In this document: in pieces, positions 8,263 to 16,889 of the stretch | Layout: each line of letters starts with the position of its first letter | Numbering within the stretch: the stretch's first letter is position 1 | DNA from: an uncultured Kocuria sp. | GTDB lineage: Bacteria; Actinomycetota; Actinomycetes; Actinomycetales; Micrococcaceae | Length of the DNA stretch: 64,000 bases | NCBI RefSeq assembly: GCF_947500125.1 | Contig: NZ_CANMRA010000001.1 | Coordinates: forward strand, 228,836-292,835 | Direction: 5' to 3' | Program-made: the position numbers and the translations under genes | Notes under the pieces: model-generated | What the model was told of the DNA's origin: nothing | The model's input: the letters and a program-made list of their open reading frames with translations, nothing else | Databases searched by the model: none

Positions 8263-9594
8263 TCACCAGTCGCCCTGCCACTCCTCGTCCGCGTAGTGCT
8301 CGAGCGGGATGTTCCAGTCGCCGTAGCCGTCGTCGGGGTCGGCCTGCGGGTAGCCGGTGCCCACGACCTCCACGACGTCCCCGGGGCGGAACACGTCGTG
8401 GATGAACTTCGCGCCCTCGGGGGGCATGCCCACGCACCCGTGGGAGACGTTGGCGATCCCCAGGACGGGCATCGCCGACGGCAGCGCCTGGTGCACGAAT
8501 TCGCCGCTGGCCGTCAGCCGGGACACGTTGGAGGCCCAGAAGGTCTCGTACCAGTGCGGGTCCCCCGGCTTCAGGTCCAGGGAGGCGGCCTTGAACAGGT
8601 ACTGCGGCGCCTGCTCCATGATGACCTTCTGCCCGGTGGTCGAGGGCCAGTCCGCATTGCCCAGGGTCACGGGGAACGTGCCCGCGACCTCGCCGTCCAC
8701 CCAGGCGGTCAGCGTCTTGGTCTTGTTGTCCACCCGGGCGTAGTGCTCGGCGCCGGTCGAGAAGCTGCGGCGCAGGTCGTGGTTGCCCACCATTCCGTGG
8801 CCCACGTCGAGTCCGAGCAGGTCGAGGGAGACCGTGATCCGCGAGTGCGGCGCCCACTTCTCGGCCGACCGGTAGCGGACCGTCGTGTCCGAGTACCAGC
8901 GGAAGGCGCCCGCCCGGTCACCGCCGCCGTGCACGGTGACGGCCTCCTCGACCTGCTCCTTATGCACGACGGGCTCGGAGAAGCTGAACTCCAGGACCTG
9001 CCCGGTGCCGTAGACCCCGCCGTCGACCACGTTGAGGCGGGCGTCGACCTCGTGGGCGGCCAGAACGGTCGTGAACGTGCTGGTGCCCGTCGTCGTGGCT
9101 CCCGTGCCGGACGCGGCGCTCCAGTGCAGCTCGTAGCGCGTGTCGAAGCCCAGGACCTCGGTGCTGGTCCAGGTGCGTCCGTCGGCGGAGAGCTCCCCCG
9201 GGACGGGTGCGCCGCCCGGTACGGGGACGAGCACGACGTCGGTCAGCTCGCCCCGGTCGGCGCGCACCACGACCGGGTCCACGGGGTTGTGCTCGACGGC
9301 GGTGTCCGCGGGGGCGACGCTGACCTCGGCCGGGGCGGCCGGATCCGGCGGCCTCGTGGACGCCGGGCTCGTGGACGCCGGGCTCGTGGACGCCGGGGAC
9401 GAGGGCGCGGCCGAGGCCGGGGTGGCCGGCTCCTCCGCGGGGGCCCCGGAGGCCTGCGCGCAGCCGGTGGCGAGCAGGACCGTCACGGCACCCAGCGCGA
9501 GCAGGCGCCGGGGAGCCGGCGTCGTGCGCGGAGCGGGGAGCACGGGATCCGGGCAGGGGGACAGGGGCACGGGGGAAGGCATGGGGGAAGGCAC
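8263..9594 (-). CDS. L,D-transpeptidase lipoprotein (Ig-like plus YkuD domain)
   Basis: About 443 aa. A lipoprotein signal with lipobox LATGC puts Cys near residue 45, followed by a Ser/Pro/Thr linker containing three exact SPAST units encoded by 15-bp DNA repeats. Two Ig-like domains (~100-310) precede the YkuD domain, whose catalytic motif SHGCVGMPPEGAKF supplies His, Cys and the Gly before it. It makes 3-3 cross-links in peptidoglycan or attaches proteins to it. The start is uncertain: a 12-bp unit containing ATG is repeated (9583-9594 and again), and GTG 9543 would give a more normal-length signal peptide. Downstream of the whiB2 operon but separated by a terminator. Confidence 0.9.
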   Translation of the reverse strand: MPSPMPSPVPLSPCPDPVLPAPRTTPAPRRLLALGAVTVLLATGCAQASGAPAEEPATPASAAPSSPASTSPASTSPASTRPPDPAAPAEVSVAPADTAVEHNPVDPVVVRADRGELTDVVLVPVPGGAPVPGELSADGRTWTSTEVLGFDTRYELHWSAASGTGATTTGTSTFTTVLAAHEVDARLNVVDGGVYGTGQVLEFSFSEPVVHKEQVEEAVTVHGGGDRAGAFRWYSDTTVRYRSAEKWAPHSRITVSLDLLGLDVGHGMVGNHDLRRSFSTGAEHYARVDNKTKTLTAWVDGEVAGTFPVTLGNADWPSTTGQKVIMEQAPQYLFKAASLDLKPGDPHWYETFWASNVSRLTASGEFVHQALPSAMPVLGIANVSHGCVGMPPEGAKFIHDVFRPGDVVEVVGTGYPQADPDDGYGDWNIPLEHYADEEWQGDW

Positions 9595-9676
9595 CTCGGG
9601 CGTCGGGGGGGGTGGGGGAACGCTGGGGAACTGCTTCCACGATAGGTCCGCCGGCCGCCCCCGTCCCCACCCGGAG

Positions 9677-9715
9677 CCCTGGGGTCACGAATGTTAACTC
9701 CTTCGTGACCCAGGG
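9677..9715 (-). terminator. Hairpin terminator after the whiB2 operon
   Basis: Stem CCCTGG(G)GTCACGAA pairs with TTCGTGACCCAGGG with one bulged G and a 10-nt loop. It lies 17 bp beyond the stop of the Trm112-like gene. No U-tract, as usual in this genome. Confidence 0.7.
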
Positions 9716-9731
9716 CGTCGCACCCGGAGCC

Positions 9732-10055
9732 TCAGCGGCCGGGGGTCAGGCAGGCGATGCCGCCGGTGATCGGGTAGACCGGGTGCACACCGTCCCGGAA
9801 CGGGCGGTCGCTCATCAGCCGGTCGGCGTCCACGGGGATCAGCGTCCCGCCCGTCAGGGGGCAGCGCAGGATCGCGACGAGGCCGGGGGCCAGACCGACC
9901 GCCACCGGGGGCACCGGTTCGGGGGCGGGCGCCGGCAGCGCCCAGGGGGCCGGGCGATGGCCGGCCGGGGCGTCGTGGTGCCGGGCGGACCGGCTCCCGC
10001 GGCGGGACTCGGGGTGGAGATCGTGCGTCGGCTGCGTCGTTGCAGGGACAGTCAT
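9732..10055 (-). CDS. Trm112-like small zinc-ribbon-type protein
   Basis: 107 aa. The last ~50 residues (VAILRCPLTGGTLIP ... HPVYPITGGIACLTPG) match the Trm112/YcaR-like fold; only one of the usual Cys residues remains, as in many bacterial members. The first ~55 residues are Pro/Ala-rich and not conserved. Trm112-like proteins often sit near phosphomannomutase and DUF3499 genes in actinobacteria; here it is third in whiB2-DUF3499-Trm112 order and the mannomutase is absent. ATG 10055 is chosen because AGGAGT lies upstream. The spacer between them is a run of ten C on the coding strand, an unusual homopolymer at that site. Confidence 0.7.
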   Translation of the reverse strand: MTVPATTQPTHDLHPESRRGSRSARHHDAPAGHRPAPWALPAPAPEPVPPVAVGLAPGLVAILRCPLTGGTLIPVDADRLMSDRPFRDGVHPVYPITGGIACLTPGR

Positions 10056-10176
10056 GGGGGGGGGGACTCCTGGTGCTCCGGGGGGAAGAGCGTCCCGCAC
10101 CGGACAGGTGCGGTCTGCGGCTCATCCTAGGGGCAGAGCAACGGCGTGGTCCGGAACCGGGCCGGGGACGCGCGCT

Positions 10177-10845
10177 TCAGGCCTCGGGCCGGGCGGTGCC
10201 CCCGCGCGCGGCGGGGCGGCGCAGGTGCGCCCGCTGCAGGGCACCGGGCACCGGGACGTCGCGCCACGCCGGCTCGGGGCCCGGCTCCGGGGCGTGCCTG
10301 GCGGCGGCCGGAGCGGCGGCCCGGGGGCTCTCCGGGGTCGCCGTCGGACCGCTCTGCGTCTCTCCCGTCCCGGGGGTCGCCGGGCTCGCCGCCGGGTCCC
10401 TGTCCGGGTCTGCTCCCCGGAGGTCCGTCCGGGGGCTCGTGCCGGGGTTCTCGGGGCTCGGTGCGGCGTGCGGTGCGGAGCTCCGCGGGGCGGGCGGTCG
10501 CGAGGAGGACGAGCGCGGCAGGGACACGTCGCGCAGCACCGTCCGCGGCCGGTCGCGGACGGGCGCCGGCGGCTCGACCTCCCGGACGGCCTCGGCCACG
10601 GCGCCGATGTCCTCGCGCCGGGCGCGGTCCTCCGGCAGCTCGAGGCGGACGACGCGCCAGCCACGGGGCACCGTGAGCCGGTCCGCGTGCACGGCGCACA
10701 GGTCGTAGGCGTGGGGCTCGGCGTGCCCGGCGAGCGGACCGACCACGGCGGTCGAGTCCGAGTACACGTAGGTGAGCGTCATGACCGCGTCCCGCGTGCA
10801 GATCTGGCGGGAGCAGAGGCGGGTGGCGCTGCCGGAGGAGCTCAT
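10177..10845 (-). CDS. DUF3499 family protein
   Basis: 222 aa. The first ~80 residues (CSRQICTRDAVMTLTYVYSD ... YDLCAVHADRLTVPRGW) form a Cys-containing domain that resembles a small zinc-binding fold and matches DUF3499 (Rv3259 in M. tuberculosis). The rest is Pro/Ala/Arg-rich and probably disordered. Only 14 bp separate it from the whiB2 stop, so it is co-transcribed with that regulator, an arrangement conserved in actinobacteria. Function unknown; a link to cell division or envelope is inferred from context. Confidence 0.85.
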   Translation of the reverse strand: MSSSGSATRLCSRQICTRDAVMTLTYVYSDSTAVVGPLAGHAEPHAYDLCAVHADRLTVPRGWRVVRLELPEDRARREDIGAVAEAVREVEPPAPVRDRPRTVLRDVSLPRSSSSRPPAPRSSAPHAAPSPENPGTSPRTDLRGADPDRDPAASPATPGTGETQSGPTATPESPRAAAPAAARHAPEPGPEPAWRDVPVPGALQRAHLRRPAARGGTARPEA

Positions 10846-10859
10846 TCCCCGAAACTACC

Positions 10860-11390
10860 TCAGCGGGCGAGACGGCGCAGGCGGCGGCGCTCACGCTCGG
10901 AGAGCCCGCCCCAGATGCCGAACTTCTCGTCCTTGCTCATCGCGTAGTCGAGGCACTCGGCCTGCACGGGGCAGGCCTCGCAGACGCGCTTGGCGTCACG
11001 GGTGGACCCGCCCTTCTCGGGGAAGAAGGCCTCCGGGTCGGTCTGGGCGCACAGCGCGTCGGTCTGCCACGCGAGCTCCCCCTCGTCCTCGTCCACCGCG
11101 TACAGCCCGGCCACGGCGCTCCAGTCGGAGCCCTCGTCGGAGGCGGGCGCCTCGAGCAGGTCGAGGGCGGGCGCCGCTCCCCCGCCGGAGAGGTTCTGGA
11201 CGGTCTCGTGGGCCCTGAGGTAGGCGGTGGCCTGGTCCTCGAGGCTGCCACCCACCCGGCGGACGTGCCGCTCGGCGGCCCGGGGGTCGGCGGGGTCCAC
11301 GAACCAGTCCTCGGGCACCGAGCGCATGCTCCGGCGAGGAGCACCGAGGGGGGTGGTGTCCACGACCTGCTGTCGTGCGGCCTCTCCCAT
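10860..11390 (-). CDS. whiB2: WhiB-family Fe-S transcription factor (WhiB2/WhmD type)
   Basis: 176 aa. The C-terminal ~85 residues hold the four cluster Cys (ALCAQTD, VCEACPVQAEC), the GIWGG turn and the basic tail ERERRRLRR that contacts DNA or sigma-A. WhiB2/WhmD regulates septation and division. An N-terminal extension of ~90 residues is longer than in most WhiB2 proteins. ATG 11390 is preferred over GTG 11411 because GGAAGG sits at proper spacing before it. First gene of the whiB2-DUF3499-Trm112-like operon. Assignment to subfamily rests on the DUF3499 neighbour. Confidence 0.9.
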   Translation of the reverse strand: MGEAARQQVVDTTPLGAPRRSMRSVPEDWFVDPADPRAAERHVRRVGGSLEDQATAYLRAHETVQNLSGGGAAPALDLLEAPASDEGSDWSAVAGLYAVDEDEGELAWQTDALCAQTDPEAFFPEKGGSTRDAKRVCEACPVQAECLDYAMSKDEKFGIWGGLSERERRRLRRLAR

Positions 11391-11702
11391 GACTTTCCTT
11401 CCATCCGACACGATTGCCCGGGCCTGGCATACTGCGGGGGGCGCCGGCCCGTTGCATCCCGGAGAACGTATCCTTGCTGATCGTCTGCCGGACTTCCCAA
11501 TTACACGTGTGTAACTACTACTGCGTCAACCCTCTCCGGGAGGGCGTCCCTGCCACCCTAGCCGGGACGAATGCCGTTGGGAGTAGACGTTTTTCCACGT
11601 CACGTCGCGATTTTCCGATGTCCCCCCCCGAGCGTGAAGAATACGGTCCCACGCATATGCCCCGCCGCCGCGACCGGGGGCGGGCGCCCACGAGGAGGAA
11701 CC
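11391..11702. promoter_or_regulatory. Divergent regulatory region between whiB2 and the TIGR03089 gene
   Basis: 311 bp without a gene and less G+C-rich than its surroundings. It contains an inverted repeat TTACAC-GT-GTGTAA (11501-11514), a small CCCTC...GAGGG hairpin near 11530, a C8 run at about 11622, and a strong GAGGAGG ribosome site before ATG 11703. The half-sites resemble the BldD operator pattern but the centre is one base longer than that consensus. Confidence 0.5.
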
Positions 11703-12491
11703 ATGGACACCCCGATTCCCCGATCTGTCCCCCTTTTGATGGACAAGCTCCGGAGCAGCAGCCGTCCCGCGCTGATCTGGTACGGAGGAGACGGCGAGCG
11801 CGTGGAGCTCTCCGGGCGGGTCCTGGACAACTGGGTGGCCAAGACCGCGAACCTGTGGGTGGACGAGCTGGACCTCGAGGCGGGCGACGTCGTGGCCCTC
11901 GGCGAGGAGGCGCACTGGCGCAGTCTCGCGGCCGCCCTGGGCACGTGGACCATGGGGGCGGCCGTGCGAGCAGTCGATCCGCTCGAGGGCGCCGCCGAGG
12001 CGGGAGACCGGGCCGTGGTGGGGCTCGTCGACGCGCAGGGGGGAACACCGCCGCTGCTGGACCGGGTGCCGCCCGGTGCGCGGGCAGTGCTCCTGGACCG
12101 GCCGGCGCTCTCGCTCGGCTACCGCGGCGACCTGCCCGCCGGGGACGTCCTGGACTACTGCGCCGAGGTCCGCTCCCACGCGGACGTCTACGACGGCTTC
12201 GAGGAGCCGGCGCCGGAGGGCGACGCGCTCCGGGCCGCGGGCACCGACGGGTTCCTGGCGCACGGCCGGCTGCTGCCGGCCGCGAGCGGGATCGCGTCCG
12301 GGCGGGAGGACGCGTGGGGCACGGCCGCGGCGGTGCACGTGCCGGGGCGGCGGATGGACGCCGAGTTCCTGCTGCGGGCGCTGGCCGTGCTGGCCGTGGG
12401 CCGGGCCGTGGTCGTCACGGACCGCCCGGCGGACGCGGCCGACGAGGCCTGGCGGTCCGTGCTGGCGTCCGAGAACGCCGTGGGCTTCTGA
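11703..12491 (+). CDS. TIGR03089 family protein (AMP-ligase-like N-domain)
   Basis: 262 aa. Resembles the N-terminal part of acyl/aminoacyl-adenylating enzymes: WYGGDGERVELSGRVLDNWVAKTANL at the start is similar to the first strands of that superfamily, but the protein lacks the phosphate-binding loop and C-terminal lid. It is therefore probably not a ligase. TIGR03089 proteins are restricted to actinobacteria and are found near LCP and GtrA genes, as here. GAGGAGG precedes ATG 11703. Convergent with gtrA, 10 bp apart. Confidence 0.8.
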   Translation: MDTPIPRSVPLLMDKLRSSSRPALIWYGGDGERVELSGRVLDNWVAKTANLWVDELDLEAGDVVALGEEAHWRSLAAALGTWTMGAAVRAVDPLEGAAEAGDRAVVGLVDAQGGTPPLLDRVPPGARAVLLDRPALSLGYRGDLPAGDVLDYCAEVRSHADVYDGFEEPAPEGDALRAAGTDGFLAHGRLLPAASGIASGREDAWGTAAAVHVPGRRMDAEFLLRALAVLAVGRAVVVTDRPADAADEAWRSVLASENAVGF

Positions 12492-12501
12492 GCGGGGCGG
12501 C

Positions 12502-13119
12502 TCAGCGGCCCTCGGCCGGTCCCGCGCCCTCGTGGGCGTCCGGGCCGGGGGGCACCGGGCTCTCCGCCCGGGGGCTCCCGTGCTCCCGGTGGGGGTGCTC
12601 GGCGTCCTCCGGGGACGGGCGGCCGGTGATCAGGGCGATCTCGAGGGCCGCGGTGTCCGCGAAGTTCGGGTCCTCGTCGAGCTCCTCGGTGAACACCCAG
12701 AAGCGGTAGGCGAAGTACCGGAAGACCGTGCCGAGGACGGTCCCGATGATCGTGCCGGACACGAAGGACGCGTAGGCGCTGGTGAGACCCAGCACGTAGT
12801 AGCTGAAGCCGAGGCAGCCGAGCTCGATGGCCATGCCGATGCCGTTGGCCACGAGGAACTGGATCAGCTCGCGGCGCTTGTCCGACTGGCGCTTGTGCCG
12901 GAACGTCCACAGCCGGTTGGCGACCCAGGCGAAGACGATGGCCACGGCCGTCGCCACGAACTTGGCCTTGAGGTGGCCGTCCTCGAAGACCGTGTGCATC
13001 AGGACCCAGGTGAGCGACGCGTTGATGACGAACGCGAGCGCGCCGACGACACCGAACTTCATGAGTTCCTTGACGAACAGGTGCCACAGGGCATCGAAAC
13101 GGTCGACGAGACGGTTCAC
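12502..13119 (-). CDS. GtrA family membrane protein
   Basis: 205 aa with four membrane helices (~22-42, 55-73, 85-105, 118-140) and a long acidic, Pro-rich cytoplasmic tail. The motif FVANRLWTFRH-like stretch (VANRLWTFRH) and FRYFAYRFWVF repeat are diagnostic of GtrA proteins, which flip or position polyprenyl-phosphate-linked sugars for glycosylation of wall polymers. The purK-purE-GtrA neighbourhood is conserved in actinobacteria. A TAAGAT -10 box lies about 95 bp upstream. Confidence 0.9.
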   Translation of the reverse strand: MNRLVDRFDALWHLFVKELMKFGVVGALAFVINASLTWVLMHTVFEDGHLKAKFVATAVAIVFAWVANRLWTFRHKRQSDKRRELIQFLVANGIGMAIELGCLGFSYYVLGLTSAYASFVSGTIIGTVLGTVFRYFAYRFWVFTEELDEDPNFADTAALEIALITGRPSPEDAEHPHREHGSPRAESPVPPGPDAHEGAGPAEGR

Positions 13120-13369
13120 GCGGCTTCAGGTCTCCCAGGTGGTGAGGCGGTGCGCGCCGGCCGGCGCAGCGGTCGGCGGGCACGGCGGAGCACCCGTGGC
13201 GGACCTCGGCACATCTTACCCCGGCCCTTCCCCGCGGCACCGGAGAGTTACAGCACAGTCCCCCGGCCGTTCCCTGACAGCTGCCGGGAACATCCGGGGC
13301 GGACCGCCCGGGGTGCCCGGGAACGGTGACGGGCAGGGAGGGTCCGGCGGACCGGGATACCCTGGTCGG
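13120..13369. promoter_or_regulatory. Divergent promoters of gtrA and purK
   Basis: Minus strand: TAAGAT at 13213-13218, giving a leader of ~85 nt for gtrA. Plus strand: TACCCT at 13358-13363 ends 6 nt before the purK GTG, so purK is probably leaderless. No purine riboswitch-like fold is apparent. Confidence 0.5.
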
Positions 13370-14545
13370 GTGAATTCTTCTGTGACCGTTCCTGTCGTCG
13401 GCGTCGTCGGAGGCGGGCAGCTCGCCCGCATGATGGCGCCCTCCGCCACCGCCCTGGGGATCGAGCTGCGCGTTCTCGCCGAGGGCCCCGACGTCTCGGC
13501 GGTCGCCGCCGTGCCCACCGCGCCCGTGGGCGACTACACCGACCTCGAGGTGCTGCGCCGGTTCGCCCAGGGCGTCGACGTCCTCACGTTCGACCACGAG
13601 CACGTGCCCACCGAGCACCTGCGGACCCTGCTCGCCGAGGGCGTCGACGTCCGCCCGGGCCCGGACGCGCTGGTGCACGCCCAGGACAAGCTGTGGATGC
13701 GCGCGGCCGTGGAGCGCCTCGGGCTGCCGAACCCGCGGTGGGCGGCGGTGGCCGACGTCGAGGAGCTGATCGCCTTCGGCGAGCGCACCGGCTGGCCGGT
13801 GGTGCTCAAGACGCCGCGCGGCGGCTACGACGGCAAGGGCGTCATGGTGCTCGGCACCGCCGAGGACGCCCGCGGCGCCGAACCGGCGCAGTGGTTCGCC
13901 CGCACGGACGGCCCCCTGCTGGCCGAGGAGAAGGTCGGGTTCTCCCGCGAGCTCTCCGCGCTCGTGGCCCGCACCCCCTCCGGCGAGGTGCGGGCGTGGC
14001 CGGTGGTGGAGTCGATCCAGGTGGACGGCGTCTGCGACGAGGTGCTCGCGCCCGCCCCGCAGCTGCGGCCCGAGGTCTCGGCCGCGGCCGCCGACGCCGC
14101 CCGGACGCTGGCCACGGAGCTGGACGTGACCGGGGTGATGGCCGTGGAGCTCTTCGAGACCCCCGGCCGCGGCGCGGGGTTCCTGGTCAACGAGCTCGCC
14201 ATGCGCCCGCACAACTCCGGGCACTGGACCATGGACGGATCCGTGACCAGCCAGTTCGAGCAGCACCTGCGCGCCGTGCTGGACCTCCCGCTCGGGGACA
14301 CCGGGCTGATCGGCGGCTCCGCGGTGATGAAGAACTACCTGGGCGGGGCGAACCAGGACCTCTTCGGCGCCTACCGGGCCGCGATGGGCGCCGAGCCCCG
14401 GGCCAAGATCCACAACTACGGCAAGGCGGTGCGTCCCGGGCGCAAGATCGGCCACGTCAACGTCACCGGCGCCGCGGACGAGATCCCGGAGCTGCGCCGG
14501 CGGGCCTCCCGCGCCGCGGCCGTGCTGCGCGACGGTCAGGCCTGA
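13370..14545 (+). CDS. purK: N5-carboxyaminoimidazole ribonucleotide synthase
   Basis: 391 aa ATP-grasp enzyme. Converts AIR, ATP and bicarbonate to N5-CAIR in purine synthesis. N-terminal GGGQLARMM, the central PVVLKTPRGGYDGKGV ATP-loop and the C-terminal ELAMRPHNSGHWT are the standard PurK motifs. Start GTG 13370 is leaderless. Followed after 99 bp by purE, which rearranges the product. Confidence 0.97.
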   Translation: MNSSVTVPVVGVVGGGQLARMMAPSATALGIELRVLAEGPDVSAVAAVPTAPVGDYTDLEVLRRFAQGVDVLTFDHEHVPTEHLRTLLAEGVDVRPGPDALVHAQDKLWMRAAVERLGLPNPRWAAVADVEELIAFGERTGWPVVLKTPRGGYDGKGVMVLGTAEDARGAEPAQWFARTDGPLLAEEKVGFSRELSALVARTPSGEVRAWPVVESIQVDGVCDEVLAPAPQLRPEVSAAAADAARTLATELDVTGVMAVELFETPGRGAGFLVNELAMRPHNSGHWTMDGSVTSQFEQHLRAVLDLPLGDTGLIGGSAVMKNYLGGANQDLFGAYRAAMGAEPRAKIHNYGKAVRPGRKIGHVNVTGAADEIPELRRRASRAAAVLRDGQA

Positions 14546-14644
14546 CAGCGTGCCTCCCACGGCCCGTCCAGCCGGGACGGATAGCGTAGCCCCAGACCGG
14601 ACCGCGATGGCGGCCCCGACCCGCCGAGCAGCCCAGGAGCACCA

Positions 14645-15166
14645 GTGAACGAGAAGCAGCAGCCCGTCGTGGGCGTCGTGATGGGCTCGGACTCCGACTG
14701 GCCCGTGATGGAGGCCGCCGCCACCGCGCTCGAGGAGTTCGGGATCCCGTACGAGGCCGACGTCGTCTCCGCCCACCGGATGCCCACCGAGATGATCGAG
14801 TACGGTCAGCGCGCCCACGACCGGGGGCTGCGGGTGATCATCGCCGGCGCCGGCGGCGCCGCCCACCTGCCGGGGATGCTCGCCTCGGTGACGCCCCTGC
14901 CCGTGATCGGCGTCCCCGTCCCGCTGAAGACCCTCGACGGCATGGACTCGCTGCTGTCGATCGTGCAGATGCCCGCCGGCGTCCCGGTGGCCACCGTCTC
15001 CATCGGCGGGGCCCGCAACGCCGGGCTGCTGGCCGCCCGGATCCTCGCCGCCGGCGCGGACCCGCAGGCCGAGGCGCTGCGCGGGCGACTCCTGCGCTTC
15101 GCCGCCGAGCTCCGGCAGACCGCCCAGGACAAGGGCGCCGCCCTGCGCACCCGCCTCGACGGCTGA
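14645..15166 (+). CDS. purE: N5-CAIR mutase
   Basis: 173 aa, class I PurE. Catalyses N5-CAIR to [15 protein letters not shown] at the N-terminus, SAHRMP (catalytic His region) and [11 protein letters not shown] are present. GTG 14645 follows AGGAG. A possible TAGCGT box near 14582 gives it its own promoter besides read-through from purK. Confidence 0.97.
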   Translation: MNEKQQPVVGVVMGSDSDWPVMEAAATALEEFGIPYEADVVSAHRMPTEMIEYGQRAHDRGLRVIIAGAGGAAHLPGMLASVTPLPVIGVPVPLKTLDGMDSLLSIVQMPAGVPVATVSIGGARNAGLLAARILAAGADPQAEALRGRLLRFAAELRQTAQDKGAALRTRLDG

Positions 15167-15217
15167 TCCCGGCCGCCCCGATCTTCCCCCGCCCGCCCTT
15201 CCCCGCCGGAGCTGCCC

Positions 15218-16834
15218 GTGAACGGCCACACCCCCCGCGCTGAGCACGACCCCCGCCCGCCCCACGACCCGTCCGCCGCGGACTCCCGCCCCCGGGACCT
15301 CCCGCCCGACGCCGTGACGGCCGTGCGGGGCGCCGACGACGGCGCGACGAGCCCGCCCCGGCTCACGGACCCGCTGCGCCACCCCCAGCACGCCGGGGAC
15401 GGCACCCGGGCCCGGCGCGCCTGGACGCTGCTGCTGTCCACGCTCGTGGTCCCCGGCAGCGCGCAGCTCGTCGCGGGCCGGCGGGCCACGGGGCGCGCCG
15501 CCCTCAAGGTCGACGTGGTCGTCTGGGCCGCGGCCGCCCTGGCGCTCGTCTCCCTGCTCCTGTGGCGGACCCCCCTGGTGTGGTTCCTGACGAACTCGTT
15601 CACGTCCCTGCTCGTGATCGCCGAGCTGCTGGCCCTGGCGCTCGGGTGGGCGTTCCTCTTCTTCGACACGCTCCGGCTCGTCCGCCCCGGCCTGCTCGTG
15701 CGGCGGACCCGCCGGGCGGTGGCCGCGGCCACCGTGGCGCTCATGCTCCTCACCTCGGGCGGGCTGGCCTACTCCGCCTACCTGCTGTCCGTGACGCGCG
15801 GGGCGGTCTCCGACGTCTTCGGGGGCGGGCTGCCCTTCCGTCCCTCGGAGGGGCGGTACAACATCCTGCTCATGGGCACCGACTCCGGGGAGGACCGCTC
15901 GGGCCGCCGCCCCGACTCGATGACGGTGCTCAGCGTGGACGCCGACTCCGGACGGACCGTGACCATCTCCCTGCCCCGCAACCTGCAGAACGCGCCCTTC
16001 CCTTCGGACTCGCCGCTGGCGGACGTCTATCCCGAGGGCTTCAACTGCGGCGACGAGTGCATCCTCAACGCCCTCTACACCGACGTCACGAACAACCACC
16101 CCGACCTCTACCCCGACGCCGACGACCCCGGCGCCGAGGCCATGAAGGACGCCGCGGAGGGCATCCTCGGCATCGAGGTCCAGGCCTACGCGATCGTCGA
16201 GATGAACGGCTTCGAGCAGCTCGTGGACGCCCTCGGCGGGATCACCATCGACGTCGGCGGGCGCGTGCCCATCGGCGGCGGCACCGACCTGCTCACCGGT
16301 CTGCCGAACGAGATCTTCGGGTACATCGAGCCGGGCGTCCAGCACCTGGACGGCTACCACGCCCTCTGGTACGCCCGCTCCCGCGAGGGGGCCACGGACT
16401 ACGACCGCCAGGCGCGCCAGCGCTGCGTGCAGGCCGCGATGCTCAAGCAGCTCAACCCCGTGAACGTGCTGACCCGGTTCGAGGACCTCGCGGACTCGGG
16501 GACGCAGGTCGTCGAGACCGACATCCCGCAGAGCCAGATCGGCTCGTTCGTGGACGTGGCGCTGAAGGCCAAGGAGCACGAGCTGGTGCAGTTCGCCGCC
16601 GGCCCGCCCTACTACGACCCGTCCTTCCCCACCTACCCGGACTACGACCGGCTGCACGAGGACGTCGACCGGGTGCTCGAGGAGGCCACGGACGGCGGCG
16701 CACGGGACGCGGAGGCCCTGCCGGCCGGCACGGCGGTGGGTTCCGGGATCGCGATGACCGTCCCGGTGCGCACGGCGAAGCCCCTCGTGGGCGCGCAGGA
16801 ACTCACGCCCAACGGCACCTGCTCGGTGCCCTGA
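15218..16834 (+). CDS. LCP (LytR-CpsA-Psr) family cell-wall polymer ligase
   Basis: 538 aa. A Pro-rich cytoplasmic start is followed by about four hydrophobic segments (65-190), more than the single helix of most LCP proteins. The extracytoplasmic LCP domain (~205-400) has GTDSGEDRSGRRPDSM with the Asp/Arg cluster, SLPRNL, the LGGITIDVGG segment and the WYARSREGATDYDRQARQ Arg motif. LCP enzymes transfer polyprenyl-pyrophosphate-linked polymers to peptidoglycan. GTG 15218 follows CCGGAG. Fits the GtrA / FemABX envelope block. Confidence 0.93.
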   Translation: MNGHTPRAEHDPRPPHDPSAADSRPRDLPPDAVTAVRGADDGATSPPRLTDPLRHPQHAGDGTRARRAWTLLLSTLVVPGSAQLVAGRRATGRAALKVDVVVWAAAALALVSLLLWRTPLVWFLTNSFTSLLVIAELLALALGWAFLFFDTLRLVRPGLLVRRTRRAVAAATVALMLLTSGGLAYSAYLLSVTRGAVSDVFGGGLPFRPSEGRYNILLMGTDSGEDRSGRRPDSMTVLSVDADSGRTVTISLPRNLQNAPFPSDSPLADVYPEGFNCGDECILNALYTDVTNNHPDLYPDADDPGAEAMKDAAEGILGIEVQAYAIVEMNGFEQLVDALGGITIDVGGRVPIGGGTDLLTGLPNEIFGYIEPGVQHLDGYHALWYARSREGATDYDRQARQRCVQAAMLKQLNPVNVLTRFEDLADSGTQVVETDIPQSQIGSFVDVALKAKEHELVQFAAGPPYYDPSFPTYPDYDRLHEDVDRVLEEATDGGARDAEALPAGTAVGSGIAMTVPVRTAKPLVGAQELTPNGTCSVP

Positions 16835-16889
16835 CCGGCCCGGCTCGCGGGGCGCCGGCAGCCTGCGGACGCCCCGGTACAGTGGGGGC

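Noticed and set aside
11501..11514. Firm call of a BldD site
   Set aside because: The two half-sites are separated by two bases, not one, and bldD itself is not in the window.
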